A DNA stretch of 64,000 bases, from positions 1 to 64,000 of the forward strand of contig JBMOQW010000016.1 of NCBI GenBank assembly GCA_049322515.1, given 5' to 3'. Of the stretch, positions 1 to 8,419 are shown one piece after another. Under the pieces are notes generated by a model. That model worked only from the letters and a program-made list of their open reading frames with translations, made no database searches and was not told the DNA's origin. The position numbers and the translations under genes are program-made. The DNA is from Parasulfuritortus sp049322515. Lineage in GTDB: Bacteria; Pseudomonadota; Gammaproteobacteria; Burkholderiales; Thiobacillaceae. The number at the start of each line of letters is the position of its first letter. Position 1 is the stretch's first letter.

Positions 1-1
1 G

Positions 2-1294
2 CTGGCGCGCGTGCTCGAGGCCGGCGCGCTGTCCGTGGCGCTGGGCGGGTGGCCGTTGCCTTACGGCATCGAGAGCCGGGCCGACGCCTTGTCGGCGGCG
101 CTGGTCGCGGTGGCCGCCCTGCTCGGGCTGGCGGTGTTCGCCTACGACCGGGCCCTGGCCGGGCAGCCGCTCGCCCATGCCTTGCTGGCTTCGGTGTGCG
201 CGGTGTTCCTGGCGGCCGATCTGTTCAACCTGTATGTCTGGTTCGAGCTGGCCCTGATCGCGACCCTGGGGCTGCTGGCCGCGCCCGGCACGGCGCGCGC
301 CAGCGAGGCCGCCTTCAAGTACCTGGCCCTCAACCTGCTCGGTACCCTGGCGCTGCTGGTGGCGGTGGGCGGGGTGTACGGTGTCGCCGGCCAGCTCAAT
401 TTCGCCGCCCTGGCCGGCCTGGCGCCGGCTCGCATGGCCGAGCTGTCGCCGTTCCTGGCCCTGTTGGTGGTGGCCCTGCTGCTCAAGGCGGGCGCGCTAC
501 CCCTGTTCGCCTGGCTGCCAGCCAGCTACCCGGCGCTCGGGCCGGCCGCCCTGGCCTTGATCGGCGGCCTGCTCACCAAGGTCGCCGCGTATGTCCTGTT
601 GCGCCTGTTCGGCCAGGTGTTTCCCTTGCTTGTGGCTTGGCAGGAGCTCCTTGGCTGGCTGGCCCTGGCGACCATGCTGGCCGGCGTGCTGGGCGCCGCC
701 TACCACTGGGACCTGCGCCGCATCCTGGCCCTGCACATCGTCAGCCAGATCGGCTACCTGTTGCTCGGCGTGGCCCTGGCGAGCCCGGCCGCGGCGACCG
801 GGACCGCGTTTTTCCTGGTCCACAACATCCTGGTCAAGGCGAACCTGTTCCTGATCGCCGGCCTGATCCTGGCCGAGGCCGGCCATTACGACCTGCGCCG
901 CATCGGCGGCCTGTACCCGGGCCGGCCCTGGCTGGCCGTGCTGTTCCTGGTCAACGCCCTGGCCCTGGTCGGCGTGCCGCCCAGCAGTGGCTTCTGGGGC
1001 AAGTTCATGCTGGTTGGCGCCGCCTTCGAGCAGGACCGCCTGGCCTGGGGACTGGGCGCCTTGGCGGTCGGCCTGCTGACCTTGTATTCGATGAGCAAGA
1101 TCTGGCTGGAGGGGTTCTGGAAGCCGGCCCCGGAGTCTGCGCCGGCGGCCCGCACGGCGATGCCGCGCGCGGCTTGGGGGGCGAGTGCCGGGTTGTCGGT
1201 TTTGGTCCTGGCCATGGGCCTGTGGCCGGCGCCGTTCATTGCCGTGGCCGAGCGGGCGGTGGCCGGCTTCGTCTTCGCCGGAGGCACGCCATGA
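2..1294 (+). CDS. mrpD: Mrp-type Na+/H+ antiporter subunit D (5' end outside window)
   Basis: This is a proton-translocating membrane subunit of the MrpD/NuoN family, part of the multi-subunit Mrp cation/proton antiporter in the inner membrane. The reading frame is open to the left edge. The visible part begins near the segment that in full-length MrpD precedes the second or third helix, so roughly 60 N-terminal residues are missing. About a dozen hydrophobic helices follow. The conserved core is present: FELALI, the lysine-bearing LLKAGALPLFAWLP segment, HIVSQIGYLLLG, and GVPPSSGFWGKF. The stop overlaps the mrpE start by ATGA. The GTG at 11 is only the first start-like codon in view and is unlikely to be the true start. 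Family identity is secure; the transported ion is inferred. Confidence 0.9.
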   Translation: MARVLEAGALSVALGGWPLPYGIESRADALSAALVAVAALLGLAVFAYDRALAGQPLAHALLASVCAVFLAADLFNLYVWFELALIATLGLLAAPGTARASEAAFKYLALNLLGTLALLVAVGGVYGVAGQLNFAALAGLAPARMAELSPFLALLVVALLLKAGALPLFAWLPASYPALGPAALALIGGLLTKVAAYVLLRLFGQVFPLLVAWQELLGWLALATMLAGVLGAAYHWDLRRILALHIVSQIGYLLLGVALASPAAATGTAFFLVHNILVKANLFLIAGLILAEAGHYDLRRIGGLYPGRPWLAVLFLVNALALVGVPPSSGFWGKFMLVGAAFEQDRLAWGLGALAVGLLTLYSMSKIWLEGFWKPAPESAPAARTAMPRAAWGASAGLSVLVLAMGLWPAPFIAVAERAVAGFVFAGGTP

Positions 1295-1623
1295 CCCGCG
1301 CCGGTGCCCTGCTGCGCCTGTCGGTGAACTTCCTGCGTGACCTGGTGCTGTCAGGCTGGAGCACAGCCCGCATCATCCTGGCCCGCCAGACGTCCGAGCC
1401 CGGTTTTGCGCGCCTGGCCATACCCGGCTTGAGTCCGGGCGCGGCCAGCCTGCTCGCCGCACTGTCGACCCTGACGCCGGGTACCACGGCGGTCGACGTC
1501 GATCTCGAGGCGGGCGAACTCACCCTGCATCTCCTGGACCGGCATCAGGCCGAAGCCGTGCTGGCCGACATCGAGCGGGATTTCGTGGTGCCGTTGCGGA
1601 TCTTGACCGGAGGCCAGCGATGA
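1291..1623 (+). CDS. mrpE: Mrp antiporter subunit E, short form
   Basis: A 110-residue protein that matches the C-terminal part of MrpE: a hydrophobic segment around residues 10-28 (VNFLRDLVLSGWSTARIIL) and then a soluble domain ending in PLRILTGG. MrpE proteins usually run to about 160 residues with two or three N-terminal helices, so this version lacks much of the membrane part. The start is fixed by a 4-base ATGA overlap with mrpD, and the stop overlaps the mrpF start. Translation is therefore probably coupled along the operon. The shortness looks natural rather than a frameshift, because both junctions are tight. Confidence 0.85.
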   Translation: MTRAGALLRLSVNFLRDLVLSGWSTARIILARQTSEPGFARLAIPGLSPGAASLLAALSTLTPGTTAVDVDLEAGELTLHLLDRHQAEAVLADIERDFVVPLRILTGGQR

Positions 1624-1889
1624 ACCTGTATCCACTGCTCATGGCCGTGCTCGGCCTGGCGACGATCCCCGGCCTGCTCAGGCTGCTGCGCGGCCCGACC
1701 GAGGCGGACCGGGTGATCGGCCTCGACCTGCTGTTCGCGGTCGCGGTCGCGGGCTGCGTGCTGGCGGCCCTGGCAAGTGGCCGGGCGGTGTTCCTGGACG
1801 TCGGCATCGGCATCGCCCTGATCGGCTTCGTGGCGACCCTGGCGTGGGCGCGCCTGGTCGCCACCCGCCCGGCCCGGAGGGCGCCATGA
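1620..1889 (+). CDS. mrpF: Mrp antiporter subunit F
   Basis: A small 89-residue protein with three predicted membrane helices. It carries the typical MrpF signature LLRGPTEADRVIGLDLL after the first helix, followed by an aspartate in the third helix region (FLDVGIGIALIGF). It is a structural subunit of the Mrp antiporter. The start overlaps the mrpE stop and the stop overlaps the mrpG start, each by ATGA. Confidence 0.92.
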   Translation: MNLYPLLMAVLGLATIPGLLRLLRGPTEADRVIGLDLLFAVAVAGCVLAALASGRAVFLDVGIGIALIGFVATLAWARLVATRPARRAP

Positions 1890-2170
1890 CCAGCCTGGGC
1901 GGGGCGCTCCTCGGGCTGGGCATCGTCCTGATGCTGATCGCGGCCCTCGGGGTCTGGCGCTTGCCCGATGCCTTGTCACGCCAGCACGCGGCGACCAAGG
2001 CGACGACCCTGAGCTTGGGCCTGATCGCCCTCGGTGCCGCGTTGTTGAGCCAGGACGGGGGCTGGGCCCTGCGCCTGCTGCTGTTGTGCCTGGCCCTGTT
2101 CCTGGCCCTGCCGCTGGCGTCCCATGCCCTGGCCCGCGCGGCGGTGGCCGAGCAGGCCGACCCGGATTAA
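1886..2170 (+). CDS. mrpG: Mrp antiporter subunit G
   Basis: A 94-residue membrane protein with three helices and the MrpG hallmark GVWRLPDALSRQHAATKATTL, cut here into its key parts: RLPD, then the HAATKATTL turn. The ATG at 1886 overlaps the mrpF stop, so it is preferred over an upstream in-frame ATG at 1844. It is the last gene of the operon; the next gene converges. No clear terminator hairpin is visible in the 17 bases before the converging gene. Confidence 0.92.
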   Translation: MTSLGGALLGLGIVLMLIAALGVWRLPDALSRQHAATKATTLSLGLIALGAALLSQDGGWALRLLLLCLALFLALPLASHALARAAVAEQADPD

Positions 2171-2187
2171 CCTAGGATTAACCCGCT

Positions 2188-2586
2188 TCAGGGGCGCTCG
2201 AACTTGAGCACCCGCGCCGGGCCGTCAAATCGGGTCTTGCTGGCCAGGGCCTGGAGCGCCTTGGCGTAGTCGCCCTGGAGCTGGCGCATGAGGCCGGCGG
2301 CGTCGGCGCGGTAGTAGGCCGCCTCGAAACTGACCGGGGCGTCCAGGGTGTCGCGCAGTTGCGGCCGGAAGCTGCGCCAGGCCAGCACCGCCCAGTTCTT
2401 TTCCAGATGATCGACGAAGATGATCTCCTCGGCATCGAGGATGGCCAGGAACTGCATCGAGCGGATCGGCACGAACAGCACGCCGGGGCTGCGCGCCAAC
2501 AGGGTGCGGCCCAGGTTGTACACGGCGGCGGGCAGGCTGCGCGCCTCGGTGGCCAGGGGCGGGGTGCGATGGATGGCGATTTCCAT
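2188..2586 (-). CDS. Conserved hypothetical protein downstream of cbbR
   Basis: A 132-residue soluble protein that starts 10 bases after the cbbR stop, so the two are probably co-transcribed. I do not recognise a named domain. The sequence has no signal peptide or membrane helix. A central stretch (GVLFVPIRSMQFLAILDAEE followed by IIFVDH) looks like beta strands, and the C-terminal half is helical and charged. The ATG at 2586 is chosen because the longer frame upstream runs back into cbbR. Its position suggests a role in carbon fixation or its regulation, but that is inference from context only. Confidence 0.7.
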   Translation of the reverse strand: MEIAIHRTPPLATEARSLPAAVYNLGRTLLARSPGVLFVPIRSMQFLAILDAEEIIFVDHLEKNWAVLAWRSFRPQLRDTLDAPVSFEAAYYRADAAGLMRQLQGDYAKALQALASKTRFDGPARVLKFERP

Positions 2587-2596
2587 GGGGGTTCTT

Positions 2597-3505
2597 TCAG
2601 GCAAAGCCGGCCGTGCGCGGGGCCTGGGCAAGGACGAATTTCGCGAAGGCGCTGGCTGCCAGCGAGAAATGCTTGTTGCGGCGGCGGACCAGATGCCATT
2701 GGCGGCGGATCGGGAAGCCTTCGACATCGAGGCTGACCAGCCGGCGCGCAGCCAGTTCGAGCGTGACCGTGTGGCGCGACACCACGCCGAGGCCCAGGCC
2801 GGCTTCCACGGCGTGCTTGATGGCCTCGTTCTTGTTCATTTCCATGGCCGCGCGCAGGGCCAGGCCATGTGACTGGAAGAAGGCCTCGGTGGCGCCCCGG
2901 GTGCCCGAGCCGGGCTCACGGGCGACGAAGTCGAATTCGGCGATCTGCTTCAGCGGGATCGCCTTGGCCTGGGCCAGGGGGTGCTGGAGCGGCGCGATCA
3001 CCACCAAGGGGTTTTCCATGAAGGGGGTGGATTCCAGGTCGTGGCCGACCGGCGGCTGGCCCATCAGGGCGAGATCGATGGCGTTATCGGCGAGCTGGTC
3101 GAGCAGGGTTTCCCGGTTCACCACGTTGAGGGTGATGCGCACCTCGGGATGCTGCTGGCGGAACTGGCTGATCAGCCGGATCGCGAAATAGCTCACGGTG
3201 CTGACCACGCCGACGGTGAGGGCGCCCTGCTTCAGGCCGCGCAGGTCGTTGAGGCTGTCTTCCAGGGCCACCAGTTGCTGGGCGATGGCCTGGCTCACCT
3301 GCAGGGTCTCGCGCCCCACCTCGGTCAGGAAAAGCTTCTTGCCCAGTTGCTCGAACAGCGGCCGGCCGAGTGTTTCCTCGAGCTGCTTGATCTGCATCGA
3401 CACCCCGGGCTGGGACAGGTGCAGTTCCTTGGCGGCGCGCGAGAAGGACAGGTGGCGCGCCGCCGACTCGAAGACCTGGAGTTGGCGCAGGGTGAGGTGG
3501 AGCAT
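2597..3505 (-). CDS. cbbR: LysR-type regulator of the RuBisCO genes
   Basis: A 302-residue LysR-family transcription factor. The N-terminal winged helix-turn-helix (about residues 4-62, with FSRAAKELHLSQPGVSMQIK) is followed by a substrate-binding domain from about residue 90, starting GALTVGVVSTVSYFAI. It is transcribed divergently from cbbM, which is the classical arrangement for CbbR. CbbR proteins activate the Calvin-cycle genes in response to metabolites such as RuBP or NADPH; the actual ligand here cannot be read from sequence. Its own promoter and that of cbbM share the AT-rich region 3506-3668. Confidence 0.93.
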   Translation of the reverse strand: MLHLTLRQLQVFESAARHLSFSRAAKELHLSQPGVSMQIKQLEETLGRPLFEQLGKKLFLTEVGRETLQVSQAIAQQLVALEDSLNDLRGLKQGALTVGVVSTVSYFAIRLISQFRQQHPEVRITLNVVNRETLLDQLADNAIDLALMGQPPVGHDLESTPFMENPLVVIAPLQHPLAQAKAIPLKQIAEFDFVAREPGSGTRGATEAFFQSHGLALRAAMEMNKNEAIKHAVEAGLGLGVVSRHTVTLELAARRLVSLDVEGFPIRRQWHLVRRRNKHFSLAASAFAKFVLAQAPRTAGFA

Positions 3506-3668
3506 CGGGTAATGTATAAGTACGAGATTATGGATTATATAAAGAATCGTGAATGTTACTTATGTTTTTGGGTCGGTATAGTTCGCCCCGTTTCGAGTGG
3601 GGGCATTGCCGGCGACAAGGCGATTCCCTGGTCTTTTTGTCAGGTATTCCAATACGAAGGAGCAACAC
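3506..3668. promoter_or_regulatory. Divergent cbbR/cbbM control region
   Basis: A 163-base intergenic region that is much more AT-rich than its surroundings near the cbbR end. The dyad TTATGGATTATATAA at 3528-3542 has TTAT and ATAA arms and fits the loose LysR pattern of a T and an A separated by about 11 bases, so it is a plausible CbbR site. More AT-rich half-sites lie on both sides, from 3511 to 3570. A good ribosome-binding site, AAGGAG, sits at 3658-3663 before the cbbM ATG at 3669. Binding is inferred. Confidence 0.6.
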
Positions 3669-5048
3669 ATGGATCAATCCGCACGTTATGCCGACTTGTC
3701 CCTCAAGGAAGAGGACCTGCTCAAGGGTGAGAAGCACATCCTGGTCGCCTACAAGATGAAGCCGAAGGCCGGCTATGGCTACCTGGAAGCCGCCGCCCAC
3801 TTCGCCGCCGAGTCCTCCACAGGCACCAACGTCGAAGTCTCCACCACCGACGACTTCACCAAGGGCGTCGACGCGCTGGTCTATTACATCGACGAAGCCA
3901 ACGAGGATATGCGCATCGCCTATCCGCTCGAGCTGTTCGACCGCAACATGACCGACGGCCGCATGATGATCGTCTCCTTCCTGACCCTGGCCATCGGCAA
4001 CAACCAGGGCATGGGCGACATCGAGCACGCCAAGATGATCGACTTCTACGTGCCCCAGCGCGCCATCCAGCTGTTCGACGGCCCCTCGGTCGACATCTCC
4101 AACCTGTGGCGCATCCTCGGCCGTCCGGTCAAGGACGGCGGCTACATCGCCGGCACCATCATCAAGCCGAAGCTGGGCCTGCGTCCCGAGCCGTTCGCCC
4201 AGGCCGCCTACCAGTTCTGGCTCGGTGGCGACTTCATCAAGAACGACGAACCGCAGGGCAACCAAGTGTTCTGCCCGGCCAAGAAGGTCTATCCGCTGGT
4301 CTATGACGCCATGAAGCGCGCCCAGGACGAAACCGGCCAGGCCAAGCTGTTCTCCGCCAACATCACGGCCGACGACCACTATGAAATGTGTGCCCGCGCC
4401 GACTTCATCCTGGAAACCTGGGGTCCCGACGCCGACAAGGTGGCCTTCCTGGTCGACGGCTACGTCGGCGGTCCCGGCATGGTGACCACCGCCCGCCGCC
4501 AGTACCCCGGCCAGTACCTGCACTACCACCGTGCCGGCCACGGCGCCGTGACCTCGCCCAGTGCCAAGCGCGGCTACACTGCCTTCGTGCTGTCCAAGAT
4601 GTCCCGCCTGCAAGGTGCTTCCGGCATCCACGTCGGCACCATGGGCTACGGCAAGATGGAAGGCGACGCGTCCGACAAGAACATCGCCTACATGATCGAG
4701 CGTGACGAGTGCCAGGGCCCGGTCTACTACCAGAAGTGGTACGGCATGAAGCCCACCACCCCGATCATCTCCGGCGGCATGAACGCCCTGCGCCTGCCCG
4801 GCTTCTTCGAGAACCTGGGTCATGGCAACGTGATCAACACCTCCGGCGGCGGCTCCTACGGCCACATCGACAGCCCGGCGGCCGGCGCGATCTCCCTGCG
4901 CCAGTCGTACGAGTGCTGGAAGGCCGGTGCCGACCCGATCGAATGGGCCAAGGAGCACAAGGAATTCGCGCGCGCCTTCGAGTCGTTCCCGGGCGACGCC
5001 GACAAGCTGTACCCGGGCTGGCGCGAGAAGCTGGGCGTGCACAAGTAA
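3669..5048 (+). CDS. cbbM: Form II RuBisCO large subunit
   Basis: Ribulose-1,5-bisphosphate carboxylase/oxygenase, 459 residues, the CO2-fixing enzyme of the Calvin cycle. Sequence and numbering match the Rhodospirillum rubrum form II enzyme. K166 lies in IIKPKLGLRP. The carbamylated K191 with D193 and E194 lies in GGDFIKNDEP. H287 and R288 lie in HYHRAGHG, H321 in GIHVG, and loop-6 K329 in MGYGKMEGD. No small subunit gene is present, as expected for form II. The start follows AAGGAG with correct spacing; an in-frame ATG at 3597 is rejected. cbbQ and cbbO follow after a terminator. Confidence 0.98.
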   Translation: MDQSARYADLSLKEEDLLKGEKHILVAYKMKPKAGYGYLEAAAHFAAESSTGTNVEVSTTDDFTKGVDALVYYIDEANEDMRIAYPLELFDRNMTDGRMMIVSFLTLAIGNNQGMGDIEHAKMIDFYVPQRAIQLFDGPSVDISNLWRILGRPVKDGGYIAGTIIKPKLGLRPEPFAQAAYQFWLGGDFIKNDEPQGNQVFCPAKKVYPLVYDAMKRAQDETGQAKLFSANITADDHYEMCARADFILETWGPDADKVAFLVDGYVGGPGMVTTARRQYPGQYLHYHRAGHGAVTSPSAKRGYTAFVLSKMSRLQGASGIHVGTMGYGKMEGDASDKNIAYMIERDECQGPVYYQKWYGMKPTTPIISGGMNALRLPGFFENLGHGNVINTSGGGSYGHIDSPAAGAISLRQSYECWKAGADPIEWAKEHKEFARAFESFPGDADKLYPGWREKLGVHK

Positions 5049-5146
5049 GCCCGGCGGAGGGCGGAGCAGTGCCTGCCGCCGCAAGGCGGTAGGTGCGACC
5101 CTGGAGCGGGCTCGCATGCACTGGCACTGCGCTCGGATGTATCGAG

Positions 5147-5178
5147 ACGCCCCCGGTACGCTGGGGGCGTTTTTGTTT
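5147..5178 (+). terminator. Terminator between cbbM and cbbQ
   Basis: An 8-bp perfect stem, ACGCCCCC at 5147-5154 pairing with GGGGGCGT at 5163-5170, with an 8-base loop, followed directly by TTTTGTTT. This is a classical rho-independent terminator. Because cbbQ follows 80 bases later on the same strand with no obvious strong promoter between, it probably acts as a partial terminator that keeps cbbQO levels below cbbM. That effect is inferred. Confidence 0.85.
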
Positions 5179-5257
5179 CGAATACCGATACGGCCCTGCA
5201 GGGGTGCGCTTTCGCGCAGCAAGCGTACCCCTGGATGGCCCTCACACGGAGTACAGG

Positions 5258-6061
5258 ATGACCGACAAGACGCAGTACCTCGTCAAGAAAGAACCCTACT
5301 ACCAGGCCCAGGGCAACGAGGTCGCCCTGTACGAGGCGGCCTACCGCAACCGCCTGCCAGTGATGGTCAAGGGCCCCACCGGCTGCGGCAAGTCACGGTT
5401 CGTCGAATACATGGCCTGGAAGCTCGGCAAGCCGCTGATCACCGTGGCCTGCAACGAGGACATGACTGCAAGTGACCTGGTCGGCCGCTACCTGCTCGAA
5501 GCCAATGGCACCCGCTGGCTGGACGGCCCGCTCACCACCGCCGCGCGCATTGGCGCCATCTGCTACCTGGATGAGATCGTCGAGGCCCGCCAGGACACCA
5601 CCGTGGTCATCCACCCCCTCACCGACCACCGCCGCACCCTGCCGCTGGACAAGAAGGGCGAGCTGATCGAGGCGCACCCGGATTTCCAACTGGTGATCAG
5701 CTACAACCCCGGCTACCAGTCCTTGATGAAGGACCTCAAGCAGTCGACCAAGCAGCGCTTCACCGGCTTCGACTTCGACTACCCGGACGCCGAACTGGAA
5801 ACCACCATCCTGGCCAAGGAAACCGGCCTGGACGCCGCCACCGCCGGCAAGCTGGTGAAGATCGGCCAGACCGCCCGCAACCTCAAGGGCCATGGCCTCG
5901 ACGAAGGCATCTCGACCCGCCTGCTGGTCTATGCCGCGACCTTGATCAAGGATGGCGTGAATCCGGTCGAAGCCTGCCAGATGGCGCTGGTGCGGCCGAT
6001 CACCGACGATGCCGACATTCGCGAGACCCTCGACCACGCCATCGACGCCACCTTCGCGTGA
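5258..6061 (+). CDS. cbbQ: RuBisCO activase ATPase CbbQ
   Basis: A 267-residue AAA+ ATPase of the MoxR/NorQ/CbbQ group. Walker A GPTGCGKS is at residues 39-46. Walker B ends in YLDE at 103-106, and a conserved block around SYNPGYQS contributes the sensor region. CbbQ hexamers work with CbbO to remodel inhibited RuBisCO in an ATP-dependent way. The ATG at 5258 follows CGGAGTACAGG and is chosen over an in-frame upstream start at 5093. It lies between cbbM and cbbO, the standard gene order for form II loci. Confidence 0.95.
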   Translation: MTDKTQYLVKKEPYYQAQGNEVALYEAAYRNRLPVMVKGPTGCGKSRFVEYMAWKLGKPLITVACNEDMTASDLVGRYLLEANGTRWLDGPLTTAARIGAICYLDEIVEARQDTTVVIHPLTDHRRTLPLDKKGELIEAHPDFQLVISYNPGYQSLMKDLKQSTKQRFTGFDFDYPDAELETTILAKETGLDAATAGKLVKIGQTARNLKGHGLDEGISTRLLVYAATLIKDGVNPVEACQMALVRPITDDADIRETLDHAIDATFA

Positions 6062-6066
6062 GCACC

Positions 6067-6133
6067 CGTCAATCCCGCGCGGGCGGGAATCCAGCCTTGA
6101 AATCATTGGCTTCCCGCCTGCGCGGGAACGACG
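6067..6133. repeat. Inverted repeat of the CGTCATTCCCGC type before cbbO
   Basis: Two 23-base arms, 6067-6089 and 6111-6133, form an imperfect palindrome with 20 of 23 positions pairing around a 21-base loop. The core is CCCGCGC-GGCGGGAA. It fills most of the cbbQ-cbbO gap and ends immediately before an alternative cbbO ATG at 6134. A related shorter inverted repeat built on CGTCATTCCGGC occurs at 51076-51125. This type of hairpin is common as a dispersed intergenic repeat in beta- and gammaproteobacteria. Confidence 0.75.
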
Positions 6134-6151
6134 ATGGAGGTTCGCTTGGAC

Positions 6152-8419
6152 ATGAATGAAAGCGAATACCAGCACCCATTGATGCAGAAGTATTGGGCCC
6201 AGCTCGACACCCGCTTCAGGCCGGTCGAGGCTGTCTTCGAGGATGTCATGGCCGAGGCCCTGGCCGTGCTCGACCGGGACGCCCTGCAGCATTATCTCGA
6301 GGCCGCGCGGCTGATCGGCAAGCTCGGGCGTGGCGTCGAGCCGATGCTGGCGTTCCTGGAGGAATGGCCGTCGGTGGTCAAGGCGCTGGGCGAGGAGGCC
6401 GCCCTCAGCGAGGTCATGGCCTTCGTCATGCGCATGCAGAAATCGCCCAACGGCAAGGCCATCACGCCTTTTCTGCAAACCCTGGCCCCGGTCGCCCGCA
6501 AGCAGCATTCGCGCGAGCAGATGCGCCACTACATCGAGATCGCCGACGATCTCATGCAGCGCACCACCGGGTCGATCCACGGCCACCACACCACCTTTCC
6601 CAGCCCCGGCCTGCCTGAATTCTTCCAGCAGGCGCCATTCCTGTTCAGCCAGTTGTCGATGGCCGGGGTGCGCAACTGGGTCGAGTACGGCATCCGCAAC
6701 TACCGCGGCCATCCGGAACGGCAGATCGACTTCTTCTCCCTGCAGTCGGCCGACGCCCGCGCCGTGCTCCAGCGGGAGCGCCACGGCGTGCTGTTTGCGG
6801 ACGTCGAGCGCAAGCTGGACCTCTACCTGCGCGGCCTCTGGCGCGACCCCGAGCAACTGGTGCCGTATTCCACCGCCTTCGACGAGCTGCGCAAGCCGGT
6901 CCCCTACTACGACAAGCTGGGCATGCGGGTGCCCGATGTCTTCGACGCCGACCGGGGCGTCACCGGCCTCGACCGCTATCGTGCCGTGCTGGCCCACATG
7001 GTGGGCCACCGGCGCTGGTCGTCGGCCATCATCGCCGACAACTACAGCCCGTTCCAGCGCATGGCCATCGAGTTCTTCGAGGACTGCCGGGTCGAGACCC
7101 TGTTGATCCGCGAGTATCCCGGCCTGCGGCGCGTCTTCCTCGCCCTGCACCCTAAGCCGGTCGAGGACGCCTGCGATCCTGAAACGACCTCCTGCCTGCG
7201 GCATCGCCTGGCCATGATGTCGCGTGCCCTGATCGACCCCCAGCATGGCTACCGGAACCCGCACATCCTCGACTTCGCCGAGCGATTCAACGCCCTCATG
7301 GCGGTGGGCGAAGCCAACTTCCGTGAGATCGCCGACCTGGCGCTGGCCTTCGTCGCCCGAACCCGCCTGCAAAGCGACCAGTTCGCCAAGGTCTGGTTCG
7401 ACGACACGGTGATCGACTACCGCGACGACAACCGGCATCTCTGGCAATTCATCGAGGACAGCGACGACGAGGACTTCTTCGACGACCCGGACAAGAAGCT
7501 TAAGAAGGAATCCGAGATCCAGTCGCTGCCGCCCCGCCACTACCCGGAATGGGACTACCACAGCCAGACCTACCGGCCGGACTGGGTCAGCCTGTATGAA
7601 CACCTGCACCCGAAGGGGCAGGCCGGCATCATCGACCGGCTGCTGGCCAAACACGATGCCCTGGCCAAGCGCCTGAAGCGCATCCTGGATCTGCTCAAGC
7701 CGCAGGACAAGGTGCGCATCCGTTACCAGGAAGAAGGCAGCGAACTCGACCTGGATGTCGCCATCCGCTCGCTGATCGATTTCAAGGGCGGTGCCACGCC
7801 CGATCCGCGCATCAACATGAGCCACAAGACCAGCGGCCGCAACATCGCGGTGAGCCTGCTGCTCGACCTGTCCGAGTCGCTCAACGAGAAGGTTGCCGGA
7901 TCCGAGCAGACCATCCTGGAACTCAGCCAGGAAGCCGTGTCCCTGCTGGCCTGGGCGATCGAGCGCCTGGGTGACCCGTTCGCCATCGCCGGCTTCCATT
8001 CCAACACCCGGCACGACGTCCGTTACATGCACATCAAGGGCTACGGCGAGCAGTTCAGCGACGAAGTGAAAGCCCGCCTGGCGGCCATGGAAGCCGGCTG
8101 GTCGACCCGCATGGGCGCCGCCCTGCGTCACGCCGCGCACTACCTGGAAGCGCGCGCCGCAGACAAGAAGCTGATGCTCATCCTTACCGACGGCCAACCC
8201 GCCGACGTGGATAGTCCGGATGAGCGCCTGCTCATCGAAGACGCCCGCCGTGCCGTACGAGAACTGGATGAAAAAGGCATCTTCACCTACTGCATCAACC
8301 TCGACCCGAAGGCCGATGAATACGTCAGCGACATCTTCGGCCGCCAGTACACCGTCATCGACAACATCGCCCGGCTTCCGGAAAAGCTGCCCGCGCTTTT
8401 CCTGGCGCTCACGAAGTGA
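6152..8419 (+). CDS. cbbO: RuBisCO activase adaptor CbbO with VWA domain
   Basis: A 755-residue protein of the NorD/CbbO family. The C-terminal third is a von Willebrand factor A domain with an intact MIDAS: D572-L-S-E-S576, and later the LTDGQPAD segment. CbbO bridges the CbbQ ring and RuBisCO. The ATG at 6152 is preferred because GGAGG lies at 6136-6140; an in-frame ATG at 6134 touches the upstream repeat and has no ribosome-binding site. The last codons, PALFLALTK plus stop, lie inside the first unit of a downstream tandem array, which is unusual. Confidence 0.95.
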   Translation: MNESEYQHPLMQKYWAQLDTRFRPVEAVFEDVMAEALAVLDRDALQHYLEAARLIGKLGRGVEPMLAFLEEWPSVVKALGEEAALSEVMAFVMRMQKSPNGKAITPFLQTLAPVARKQHSREQMRHYIEIADDLMQRTTGSIHGHHTTFPSPGLPEFFQQAPFLFSQLSMAGVRNWVEYGIRNYRGHPERQIDFFSLQSADARAVLQRERHGVLFADVERKLDLYLRGLWRDPEQLVPYSTAFDELRKPVPYYDKLGMRVPDVFDADRGVTGLDRYRAVLAHMVGHRRWSSAIIADNYSPFQRMAIEFFEDCRVETLLIREYPGLRRVFLALHPKPVEDACDPETTSCLRHRLAMMSRALIDPQHGYRNPHILDFAERFNALMAVGEANFREIADLALAFVARTRLQSDQFAKVWFDDTVIDYRDDNRHLWQFIEDSDDEDFFDDPDKKLKKESEIQSLPPRHYPEWDYHSQTYRPDWVSLYEHLHPKGQAGIIDRLLAKHDALAKRLKRILDLLKPQDKVRIRYQEEGSELDLDVAIRSLIDFKGGATPDPRINMSHKTSGRNIAVSLLLDLSESLNEKVAGSEQTILELSQEAVSLLAWAIERLGDPFAIAGFHSNTRHDVRYMHIKGYGEQFSDEVKARLAAMEAGWSTRMGAALRHAAHYLEARAADKKLMLILTDGQPADVDSPDERLLIEDARRAVRELDEKGIFTYCINLDPKADEYVSDIFGRQYTVIDNIARLPEKLPALFLALTK

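Noticed and set aside
5393..8197. 934-codon open frame antisense to cbbQ and cbbO
   Set aside because: High GC keeps the opposite frame open. The translation is rich in Val, Gly, Gln and His with no family motif, while the sense genes are certain.
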